The position numbers and the translations under genes were made by a program. Of a stretch of 26,421 nucleotides of DNA, positions 17,964 to 25,936 are shown in pieces. This stretch comes from Bremia lactucae (lineage: Eukaryota; Oomycota; Peronosporomycetes; Peronosporales; Peronosporaceae). The notes below the pieces were generated by a model. That model saw only the letters and a program-made list of their open reading frames with translations, searched no databases and was not told the origin of the DNA. Numbering within the stretch: position 1 is the stretch's first letter; every line of letters starts with the position of its first letter. The DNA is taken from contig NC_090616.1 in the NCBI RefSeq assembly GCF_004359215.1, positions 834,317 to 860,737 on the forward strand. Direction: 5' to 3'.

Positions 17964-19097
17964 ATGGCGTTTTCGACTGAGATTAAGTGGACAAATGCGC
18001 GCCCAGACGATTTTCATCATCACTTGCGCGACGGCGACGGTGCGCTAAGCTGCACCGTGCCGCACGTGGCATCTCAATTCGCACGATGCATCGTCATGCC
18101 CAACCTCGTGCCCCCCGTGACCACGACCGAGCAAGCACTGTCCTATCGGGAACGCATCATGTACCACGTACCCCAGGAAAAGCGCGATCCTACGAGTCTA
18201 CGAGTTTTACGCCACTCATGACGCTCTACATGACGGATGGGACAACCGCCGATGAGATCCGTCGGGCCGCCGCAACAAAGCAAATCTTTGCTGTTAAACT
18301 GTACCCCGGTGCGTCTTCTACCAAAAAATACGCGTACCCTCACTCTAATTCTATCATATATCATAGCTGGGGCTACGACCAACTCGGAATCTGGCGTCAC
18401 TCGCATGGACAATATCTACCCGGCTCTAGAGGTCATGGCTGAAGTTAAAATGCCGTTGCTAGTCCACGGGGAAGTGACCGACCCATCCGTCGATCTATTT
18501 GATAGAGAAGCGACGTTCATTGAGCAAATCCTAAAGCCCCTCGTCAATAGGTTCCCACTACTCAAGATCGTCATGGAGCATATAACCACCAAGGAAGCAG
18601 TCAATTTCGTGCTACAAGCCCCTCCCAACGTTGCAGCCACGATCACACCACAGCACTTGTTGTATAATCGAAACGCCATTTTTCAAGGAGGGTTGCGTCC
18701 GCACAAGTACTGCCTGCCTGTACTCAAGCGTGAGACGCATCGTCAAGCGCTGCTGCAAGCAATTGCCTCGGGAAATCCAAAGTTCTTTCTTGGAACAGAC
18801 AGTGCCCCGCACGTCGCATCGAGGAAAGAATCCGGATGTGGCTGTGCGGGCATCTACTCGGCGCACGCGGCGCTCGAGCTCTATGCCGAAGCTTTTGAAT
18901 CGATCAACAAGCTCGCGTTTTTCCGTGCATTTGCGTGCGAGAATGGCGCAGACTTTTACGGATTGAAGCGCAATACAAACGGCCAGACTGTCTTGAAAAA
19001 GCACAAGTGGCAGATCCCAGCGAGTTATCCCTTCGACCAAGGACAAGTTGTGCCTCTTAAGGCTGGCGAAATGATTGCTTGGCAGTTGCAGCAGTAG
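17964..19097 (+). CDS. Dihydroorotase (class II, PyrC/URA4 type); one intron, one frameshift
   Basis: Cyclises N-carbamoyl-L-aspartate to dihydroorotate, step three of pyrimidine synthesis. Start ATG 17964 lies in GCCATGG and gives [20 protein letters not shown]. Metal ligands of the family are visible: the His cluster FHHHLRDG (residues 17-24), the Lys in AVKLYP (about 109, carboxylated in relatives), LVHGEVT, MEHITT and the catalytic-Asp segment FLGTDSAPH. An intron of 58 nt (18309-18366) restores [16 protein letters not shown]. At 18190-18205 the octamer CTACGAGT is present twice; one copy alone would keep the frame ([10 protein letters not shown]) and give 355 residues, close to the bacterial enzyme. 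As read, translation ends after RHS near 18220. So this is either a fresh null allele or a sequencing error. It converges with the next gene, 83 bp between stops. Confidence 0.9.
18309..18366 (+). other. Intron of dihydroorotase (58 nt)
   Basis: Begins GTGCGTCTTC and ends ATCATAG. Removing it joins CTGTACCCCG to CTGGGGCTACG and gives the conserved KLYPAGATTNS; leaving it in adds text unlike any dihydroorotase and breaks the frame. Its size and GTGCGT donor match the small intron proposed in RPL11. Confidence 0.9.
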
Positions 19098-19180
19098 TTA
19101 AGATTAACAGGAGGCAGCTGGCACGAATCAGACCAAGGTGTTGTCCAAGCTTTACCGCTAAAACAAAATCAACCAAACCG

Positions 19181-21589
19181 CTATAGGCGGTTGTCTCGGA
19201 TCTTCATGGCAAACACTGACTTTAAAATGCGACACATTGGCTCTTGCGTATTAACAGACGCTGAGACCACGGGTGACGCATATTTGCCACTTTTTTTCGT
19301 TTCGCTCATGGTCATTTCACTTCCTCGTACAATCAAAGCCATCACAAAGCTTAAAAATTCGGAAAAGTCTCGGAAAACTTGACTAACGCGGTAACATGAT
19401 TTGCCGACGTTATTATCAGGCTGTAGCGGGTCCTGAATTATAAGCAATCCGTCGTGAGATACAGGTGGCATGAGCATCAATGGCGAGCATTTAAAGCTGC
19501 CACTGGGCGAGGAATGCCTGTTCGATGGAGAGCGTCTTAGTGGGGACGTCGCACAAGCCATGACCCGAGACGTCTCGACAGCCGGTTCCCCCCACGACAC
19601 GACTGCAATTTGATCCACGTGCTGCCGAAAGTCATTGCCATAGAACTGCAAGAAATCCATCAAGAGCTTGCCCAATAAATATGGTTTTTTTTCGTGTCCT
19701 TGGTCCGATCCAGTGGCCGAACCTACCACAACACGCTTCGGTCGCGCAGGTTGCTGCTTTCGGGCACATTGTTTTACAATTTCCTTTGCTATGAGTTCTC
19801 CCTTAAGACGCTGCGCTTCATACCGTGAATTCCAGTGCGTACGAGCAGCTGGCAGTGCTGCTTGAAAGTCGTCAACGTCGTCATCATCGCCAGCGTCATG
19901 CATGCGTTGCTGTCTATCAACCGTGGAGATTAAAGTCCCTTGTTCTTGAAGCACGTAGACAACCATAAGTAACAAGCCGTACGATGACAAGCCACCGACG
20001 TACGGGTCATTCAGTCCTCGCTCGACGAGAAAATGTTTCAAAACCAGTGCAAGCTCTCGTAATCCGTAAAATGCGCTTGTCAAGCCTTGTATCAACGTGA
20101 CACTTGCGACGCCGTTATGAGGAATACCATAAGGCTGATCGAACGTAATGTCAACGGGAACTCGTAGCTCACAGCGCTTGCTGTCGCTCTTTTCATGAAG
20201 TGTGACGATAACCACGACCTTTAACAATGGAATCGACGCTCGTGTGATGGCACACACATCGACAAATGCCTTTAAGTCGTGCAAATGATCTGCAAGTGTC
20301 TTGACGCATTGTTGACTCGTCAATTGAAATTCTTCTGTCGCGCCAAATACGACGAGATCCACGTCGCTTGCTTCCCCGTGTAACCTCGTCGCAAACGATC
20401 CGTACCCTTCCACTTGCACGCATTGGTTCCATACCACTTGAATTTCCGTACTCACCATGGCAATAGCCTGTTGCATCCATACCCGTTTCTCTCGCGCCAC
20501 GCGCTTATGATACGTATAAAACTCTGCAATCTCTTGATGTAATACCACTTGCATTCTTGCCGTCTGCTCTTCATACAATCGTTGCAAATTCCCAAACGAC
20601 AAAGCCCCATTTGTCGCCCCTCGGTCCTCATCCATCCGTCTTGCTCGCTCCAATTCCGTCGCTTGTATGACATTACGACGCCACTCTAATCGCTCTTCCC
20701 ACTCTTTCTCCCGTGACATGCCATTGACTGGACACGTGGCCAAATGAGCAGCTAAATTCTCACGAGCACAGATTTCTTTGCACCCGAGGACAGCATTAGG
20801 ACAAACGACGTCGTACGAGTAGAAATCCGTCATAGTATCTTCGACCACGTGGTCCAACGTATCCGGCACCTGTCGATAGACACAGCGCTTTAAATGCGAC
20901 TCCAAGTCTTTTAACATGCAGCTATACGTGCATCCGAACCAACTATTGGGGCACACCACTTCGTAATCTTCCGAAAACCTCGAAATCGTCGATTGAAACC
21001 ATTGCGTATTTTTCATATTATCCAGAAACATTTCTCGCATCATTGCCGCTTGTTCCTTCTCAATCGTTGCAATCGCCCATTGACGTCTGCGTTGAATTTC
21101 CTCTTCTTCTTCACATTGAAGCTGTTTCAATACGTTCAGACGGCGAGCTCGCTCGTTCTCGGCCGCTTCTATGACCCATTGGGTCCAATAAGCCCGTTCC
21201 ATGGCTTGTTGCTCTTGTTCTCCAAGCATTACAGCATCTTCTTCCGGACTGAGCATTGGATTTCGAACGAATTGTGATGGTGTCGGAGGAACGAGCGAGT
21301 CGTAGGAAGACGAAACTTGAGTATACAAGAGCGCATTCGCATCAGACGGGGAATGCAACGGAGAAACGATCGATTGCCTGTTACGATTGAGACCTAGAAG
21401 CGGTCGAAACGGCACTGCCGTGACGCGAAGACCTGGGGCGTCTTGAAGCGGGGAGAAGCAATCGGAAGACGACCTGCGCGACGTCAATTTCTTCTTTGGG
21501 CGACGTTTACGTGGACCCGAGTGGCTCTTGCGTGGTGTCACCGCGTCTTTCACGGACGTCGTGGGGTCAAGTACTGACCCGTGACTCAT
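19181..21589 (-). CDS. TRAF-type zinc-finger / TRF4-like non-canonical poly(A) polymerase fusion
   Basis: 802 residues, no intron needed. Residues 1-120 are basic and Ser/Pro-rich; 120-200 is charged, probably helical (EEEEEIQRRRQWAIATIEKE). Two TRAF-like fingers follow, 213-236 (VCPNSWFGC..., C-X6-C-X11-H-X3-C) and 263-286 (VCPNAVLGC..., same spacing). A second coiled segment (about 295-385) leads to the nucleotidyltransferase: GYGSFATRLHGEASDVDLVV (G397-S398, D409, D411) and VPVDITFD (third Asp, 480). The PAP-associated part is LALVLKHFLVERGLNDPYVG, then GLSSYGLLLMVVYVLQEQG, LGKLLMDFLQFYGNDF (639-654) and LIIQDPLQPDNNVGKS. Relatives (TRF4/PAPD5, TUTases) add A or U tails to RNA. All catalytic Asp are present. 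RNA specificity and the role of the fingers are unknown. Confidence 0.85.
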   Translation of the reverse strand: MSHGSVLDPTTSVKDAVTPRKSHSGPRKRRPKKKLTSRRSSSDCFSPLQDAPGLRVTAVPFRPLLGLNRNRQSIVSPLHSPSDANALLYTQVSSSYDSLVPPTPSQFVRNPMLSPEEDAVMLGEQEQQAMERAYWTQWVIEAAENERARRLNVLKQLQCEEEEEIQRRRQWAIATIEKEQAAMMREMFLDNMKNTQWFQSTISRFSEDYEVVCPNSWFGCTYSCMLKDLESHLKRCVYRQVPDTLDHVVEDTMTDFYSYDVVCPNAVLGCKEICARENLAAHLATCPVNGMSREKEWEERLEWRRNVIQATELERARRMDEDRGATNGALSFGNLQRLYEEQTARMQVVLHQEIAEFYTYHKRVAREKRVWMQQAIAMVSTEIQVVWNQCVQVEGYGSFATRLHGEASDVDLVVFGATEEFQLTSQQCVKTLADHLHDLKAFVDVCAITRASIPLLKVVVIVTLHEKSDSKRCELRVPVDITFDQPYGIPHNGVASVTLIQGLTSAFYGLRELALVLKHFLVERGLNDPYVGGLSSYGLLLMVVYVLQEQGTLISTVDRQQRMHDAGDDDDVDDFQAALPAARTHWNSRYEAQRLKGELIAKEIVKQCARKQQPARPKRVVVGSATGSDQGHEKKPYLLGKLLMDFLQFYGNDFRQHVDQIAVVSWGEPAVETSRVMACATSPLRRSPSNRHSSPSGSFKCSPLMLMPPVSHDGLLIIQDPLQPDNNVGKSCYRVSQVFRDFSEFLSFVMALIVRGSEMTMSETKKSGKYASPVVSASVNTQEPMCRILKSVFAMKIRDNRL

Positions 21590-21669
21590 CGTCCGAGCTG
21601 GAACTATAAAGTCATCTCATACTCGGATGTTTAATGTGGCTCACATCATGCCATTTTCTCCTCTCCGCA
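21590..21669. promoter_or_regulatory. Short divergent promoter region between the TRF4-like gene and XPD
   Basis: Only 80 bp separate the two start codons, so it must hold both core promoters or overlap coding sequence. ACTATAAAG (about 21603) is TATA-like, and GCCATTTTCTCC (21650-21661) resembles the oomycete initiator pattern (CATTYYNCA-like), ten bases before the XPD ATG. Both assignments are weak. Confidence 0.3.
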
Positions 21670-24024
21670 ATGAAAGTCGACATCGATGGGCTGGAAGTGA
21701 TCTTCCCGTACGATCGCATGTACTCGGAGCAGCTCCAGTACATGCGGGAGCTCAAGCGGTCTTTAGATGCACATGGCCATTGCATGCTTGAAATGCCCAC
21801 GGGTACGGGCAAGACCGTGTCGCTATTGTCGTTAGTATTGGCCTACAAATACGCACATCCAACAGCGGGGAAACTCATTTATTGCACTCGGACGGTCCCT
21901 GAAATGGCCAAGTGCGTTGAAGAGATTAAGAAGCTCGTGGAGTGTAGACAAGAACATTATGGCGAACGCGCTCACGTGACGGCCGTGTGTCTAAGCTCGA
22001 GACGAAATATGTGTGTCCACCCTCGCGTTATGGCCCATGCAGACGGAGAAGACGTCGATGGACAATGCCGCAAGATGACCGCGTCGTGGGTCCGCGCTCG
22101 AGCGGCGAAAGCTCGTGAAACAGCAGAGAATGGCGATGTGTCAATGGACGCGATCGAAACGTGCTCGTTCTACGAGAAGTACGACACTAGAAAAAGCGAC
22201 GACACGGTCTTGCCCCCCGGCGTGTATTCTGTCGAGGATTTAAAAGCTCTAGGGACGAAAAAAGGATGGTGTCCTTATTTTCTGACGCGATACGTCGTGA
22301 CGTTTGCAGATGTTGTCGTGTATAATTATCAGTACATGTTGGACCCGAAAGTGAGTCAACTCGTGTCCAGGAGTTTTGAGAAGGAGAGTATTGTGGTGTT
22401 TGATGAAGCCCATAATATTGACAATGTCTGTATCGAAGCTCTTAGCGTGGATTTGGATCGACGATCCCTTGACCGAGCTTCCCGGAACTTGTCGACGCTA
22501 TCGAGTCAAGTGAATAAACTCAAACAAGCTGATAAATCGCGACTGGATGCCGAGTATCGACGACTAGTAGAAGGACTACGATCCAGCAATGCCGTGGTGG
22601 CACCGTCGTATCTGAATCCAGCCAATAATCGACCAATTGACACGAGCAATGATATTTTGATCGCCAATCCCGTTTTACCCGACGATGTGCTTGATGAAGC
22701 CATTCCCGGCAACATTCGACGGGCGGAACATTTTGTCGCATTTCTCCGTCGATTAATTGAATACTTACGCAAGCGTATTCGCGTCCGCCAAGTCGAATCC
22801 GAGACGCCTCAAGCATTTCTTCATCACTTGCATCAAGCAATAAATATGGAAGTAAAACCGATGAAATTCTGCTACACGCGTTTGAACTCCCTGCTTCGGA
22901 CATTGGAAGTGACGAATTTGGAGGAATTTAATTCGTTGACCAAAGTCGCCGACTTTGCAACCCTCATTGCCACGTATGCCGAGGGATTTATGCTAATTAT
23001 TGAGCCATTTGATGGGGCGTCCGGCGTGCACGATCCTGTACTGCAATTGTCGTGTTTGGACGCATCGTTAGCGATTCGTCCGGTGTTTGAGCGCTTTTCA
23101 AGTGTCATTATCACATCCGGAACACTATCGCCCATTGATTTATATCCTCGTCTACTAAATTTCAATCCCGTCATCCGCGAGTCCCTCCCCATGTCTGTCT
23201 ATCGTTCAAGTATCTGCCCTTTGGTGATCACGCGTGGAAGTGACCAAATGCCCGTAAGCACCAAATTTGACTTGCGAGACGATCTATCCGTCGTTCGTAA
23301 TTATGGAACGCTTTTACTGGAATTAGCGGCCTGTACGCCGGATGGCATGGTGTGTTTCTTTCCATCGTATCTGTACATGGAAAAGATCATTGGGCAATGG
23401 GACTCGTTGGGGGTACTCAAGCGTGTCTTGAGTAGCAAACTCTTGTTTATTGAGACCAAGGACATTGTCGAAACAACGCTAGCGCTCGATAATTACAAGA
23501 AAGCGTGCGACTGTGGTCGAGGTGCGCTGTTCTTTTCGGTTGCTCGTGGAAAAGTCGCCGAGGGCATTGACTTTGATCGTCACTACGGACGTGCTGTAAT
23601 ACTTTTTGGCATTCCATTCCAATACACGCTGTCGAATACGTTGCGCGCTCGGCTGGAATACCTTCGCTACACGCATCAGATCCGAGAAGGTGACTTTTTG
23701 ACATTTGATGCTCTTCGTCAAGCGGCCCAATGTGCCGGTCGCGTCTTGCGAAGTAAAACGGACTATGGATTAGTCATCTTTGCCGATTCGAGGTACAATC
23801 GTGCGGACAAACGCACGAAGCTCCCGCCGTGGATTACTCAATTTCTCGTGGATTCGCACTTGAATCTGTCGGTCGATATGGCGGTGTTTATGGCAAAAAA
23901 GTATTTGTCGCTGATGGCGCAGCCAGTCAATGAGTCGGTGAATGTCAATTCGATTCTACTCGATGCGGACGGAGTCGCAAAGTGGCTTGGGAATCATGTA
24001 AAAGTAGATGAAACCCTGAAGTAA
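21670..24024 (+). CDS. XPD: TFIIH DNA helicase XPD / ERCC2 / Rad3
   Basis: 784 residues, intronless, a close relative of human XPD (760). I chose the ATG at 21670, not the in-frame one at 21634, because MKVDIDGLEVIFPYD matches the family N-terminus. Motif I is MPTGTGKT (K48); motif II VVFDEAHN (DEAH 245-248). Iron-sulphur cysteines are C115, C133, C165 and C201 (NMCVHP, GQCRK, ETCSF, GWCPYF). Later motifs: ITSGTLSPIDLYPR, SVARGKVAEGIDFD, VILFGIPFQYT, and QAAQCAGRVLRSKTDYGLV (motif VI). XPD unwinds DNA 5'-3' in TFIIH for nucleotide excision repair and also supports transcription initiation in the nucleus. All catalytic and cluster residues are intact. Head-to-head with the TRF4-like gene, 127 bp from the converging RPL11 stop. 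Confidence 0.97.
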   Translation: MKVDIDGLEVIFPYDRMYSEQLQYMRELKRSLDAHGHCMLEMPTGTGKTVSLLSLVLAYKYAHPTAGKLIYCTRTVPEMAKCVEEIKKLVECRQEHYGERAHVTAVCLSSRRNMCVHPRVMAHADGEDVDGQCRKMTASWVRARAAKARETAENGDVSMDAIETCSFYEKYDTRKSDDTVLPPGVYSVEDLKALGTKKGWCPYFLTRYVVTFADVVVYNYQYMLDPKVSQLVSRSFEKESIVVFDEAHNIDNVCIEALSVDLDRRSLDRASRNLSTLSSQVNKLKQADKSRLDAEYRRLVEGLRSSNAVVAPSYLNPANNRPIDTSNDILIANPVLPDDVLDEAIPGNIRRAEHFVAFLRRLIEYLRKRIRVRQVESETPQAFLHHLHQAINMEVKPMKFCYTRLNSLLRTLEVTNLEEFNSLTKVADFATLIATYAEGFMLIIEPFDGASGVHDPVLQLSCLDASLAIRPVFERFSSVIITSGTLSPIDLYPRLLNFNPVIRESLPMSVYRSSICPLVITRGSDQMPVSTKFDLRDDLSVVRNYGTLLLELAACTPDGMVCFFPSYLYMEKIIGQWDSLGVLKRVLSSKLLFIETKDIVETTLALDNYKKACDCGRGALFFSVARGKVAEGIDFDRHYGRAVILFGIPFQYTLSNTLRARLEYLRYTHQIREGDFLTFDALRQAAQCAGRVLRSKTDYGLVIFADSRYNRADKRTKLPPWITQFLVDSHLNLSVDMAVFMAKKYLSLMAQPVNESVNVNSILLDADGVAKWLGNHVKVDETLK

Positions 24025-24151
24025 CTTTAAATCAAGAACTTAAGAATATAATGGACATATAACAACGAGGAGGTCACATCGCAATAAAATTCTTGGAAAG
24101 AGTTCAAATCTCCAAATTTGTGTATTACAAAAATAGGCGACAACAGACAAT
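24025..24151. other. Convergent 3' flank of XPD and RPL11
   Basis: 127 bases between the two stop codons, AT-rich (AATATAATGGACATATAAC). It must hold both 3' ends; AATAAA-like GCAATAAAATTC at about 24080 is a possible XPD poly(A) signal. No gene. Confidence 0.4.
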
Positions 24152-25103
24152 CTAGTTCCGGGCAGCATCCAGCACAATTCCTTCAAACTTGGTTTGGAAC
24201 CAGTTGATTGCGTCATCTTTCGTGAGACGGTGCGAGTGGCCAACACGGGACTGCTGGATCTTCCGACGGGCTACACGGGCACCGGGGCGCTTCAGCACAA
24301 CGTAAAAGTCCATTCCGTAAATGCCCGTGGAAGGGTCGTACTTGATTCCCAAATCAATGTGTTCCTGGATACCAAAGCCAAAGTTGCCCGTCTCGGAAAA
24401 GTTTTTGCGAAGGAGCTCATATTCTTTCACTTTAAGACCGCGGTCGAGGATTTCTTGCGCTAATTCGCCACGGATCGTCACATGGCACGAGATTTTTTCG
24501 TTACGACGAATGCCAAACGTACGGACCGTGTACCGAGCTAACACGCAAGACAAATCAGACAACACATAAGTAACATCCTCTCTTGATAAGAATATATAAC
24601 AGGACGTTCCACCCAGTCACAAATAAGTGACTGACACGCGCCTTTGTCGCCCGTTATGACAGACAAAGGACTCCGACACCAACCTCCAAGATCATTGATG
24701 TGTGCGTGGTGTGGCACTCGCCCAGTGTACTTTAAACGAGCGCGATCGGGGATGAACCGGTACCTCATTAGGAGGCGCCGACACCCGGAAAGGCCGTGAA
24801 TAAAGGATAGACACATCGCGCGATGGCAGATGGTCCGGGTAAGTAGCCCGTTAAGGCAATTCTTTGCTTTTCTGAGATTAAAAGCTTACCCTTAGAGTAC
24901 ACGGGCTTCTGACCCGTGAGCTGCTCGAGCACACGGGCGGCACGGGTGAGTTTGTCACCGGACTCGCCAACACAGCAGTTGATTACTAGCTTGTCCACTA
25001 GAATTTCGCGCATTGCATTGTTGCTCTTGTCGCCCGGCTTTCATAAAGTAAGACAATTAGGAGGAATAGAGGGCACAAGGGGCAAGAGGATTAAACGCAC
25101 CAT
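24152..25103 (-). CDS. RPL11: 60S ribosomal protein L11 (uL5), two introns
   Basis: Exons (minus strand): 25101-25103 (ATG only), 25037-24890, 24537-24152. The joined product is 178 residues, as in human RPL11. The second exon reads [48 protein letters not shown]; the third [75 protein letters not shown]. uL5 sits in the central protuberance of the large subunit and binds 5S rRNA with uL18. The 352-nt intron starts GTAAGC and ends GTGTTAG; splicing makes the Ala codon G|CT. The ATG-only exon with a 63-nt intron (25038-25100, donor GTGCGT, acceptor GAAAG) is the only start I can find that keeps the frame; it needs transcript evidence. Confidence 0.92.
24538..24889 (-). other. Second intron of RPL11 (352 nt)
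   Basis: Donor GTAAGC at 24889, acceptor TTAG ending 24538; the flanks encode contiguous uL5 (VYSK|ARYTV). It is six times longer than the other introns seen here. Two perfect hairpins stand side by side: CAGTCAC/GTGACTG (24614-24633) and CCTTTGTC/GACAAAGG (24641-24669). Confidence 0.85.
25038..25100 (-). other. First intron of RPL11 (63 nt, after the start codon)
   Basis: GTGCGTTTAATCC at 25100 to CTTTATGAAAG at 25038. Joining gives ATG|CCGGGCGACAAG. Size and donor resemble the dihydroorotase intron. Inferred from frame and motif only. Confidence 0.6.
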
Positions 25104-25936
25104 TGTAGCTTGTGGATTTGGTATGGATTGGAGAAGTATCAGCTTCGATAAGTGGTCCGAATTTGCACGACCAACCGATTCAATAAAGACTCGGCAGCAT
25201 TAAATTATTATGCGGCCTAGTTCGCTGAAGTAATTCAGCGAAGGCCCCTCATTTAATACCCCCTCACTTTTGATTAGACAATGCCCTGCTGTGTTGTAAA
25301 AACTTCTTCGTAGCGAATTTCAATTTCAAAAATAAACTCTTAAATTTTAAAGATATACCTCCGATTTTAAAAAGCCTATCGTACTTATAGAGCGGGTTGC
25401 GGGTTTTGGCCGTAAATTTAATCAGCGCAGCAACAAATAGATCAGCCGCACCGAGGGGGAGAAGGGGAAGGATCGCGTTAGATAAAAGAGGGAACTACAA
25501 CTGTATTCCCTGAATATTACATTCTGCATTGCCCGTGTCAAAATAAACCCTTAAAAATACTTATCAACGGAGCAACCAATAGAACAGCCGCATCGAGGGG
25601 GAAAAAGGATCACGTAAGATAGCTTCAACTGTATTCCCTGAATATATATTCTGCATTGCCCGTGTCTTCTCACCAGCCTAAATCAGGTACAAAAACCTCC
25701 TTCATAACTATAATAAAATTTACAAAACTATATATCGCCGTGGTGGAGGTATTGCGAAAGGATCATCGTGCCGAACGCTCATTGTCACGCTATTTGTAAG
25801 CATTGTCGTGAGAATCTTTCAAATCCCCAAGCCAACATTGTAAACTAGTGGAAGATATACACAATTTGAAGGTTACGCTAACAACAAGTCCACGTTAAAA
25901 AATGGTGCAAAGCTGCTTTATTTGGATAGCGCGTTA
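25104..25936. other. Non-coding region upstream of RPL11 with direct repeats
   Basis: No gene seen on either strand. It should hold the RPL11 promoter on its left side. A perfect 9-bp hairpin (TTCGCTGAA GTAA TTCAGCGAA) lies at about 25219-25240. The rest is AT-rich, with two diverged direct repeats described separately. Confidence 0.5.
25430..25666 (+). repeat. Two diverged direct repeats of about 100 bp
   Basis: Units 25430-25539 and 25572-25666 share GCAACAAATAGATCAGCCGC-like starts (second: GCAACCAATAGAACAGCCGC), CGAGGGGGA, CAACTGTATTCCCTGAATAT and ATTCTGCATTGCCCGTGTC. The second unit lacks about 15 bases. A tandem duplication that has since diverged; no coding content. Confidence 0.8.

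Noticed and set aside
18237..18366. Start at 18237 for a shorter dihydroorotase
   Set aside because: Its first 40 or so residues come from reading the previous exon in the wrong frame and through the intron; the conserved text begins after 18366.
21634..21669. Upstream XPD start at 21634
   Set aside because: It would add 12 residues with no counterpart in XPD proteins, and it shortens the divergent promoter to 44 bp.
24538..24889. C/D box snoRNA in the RPL11 intron
   Set aside because: The best C-box-like string (AATGATC) deviates from the consensus and lies too far from a CTGA; kept only as a question.
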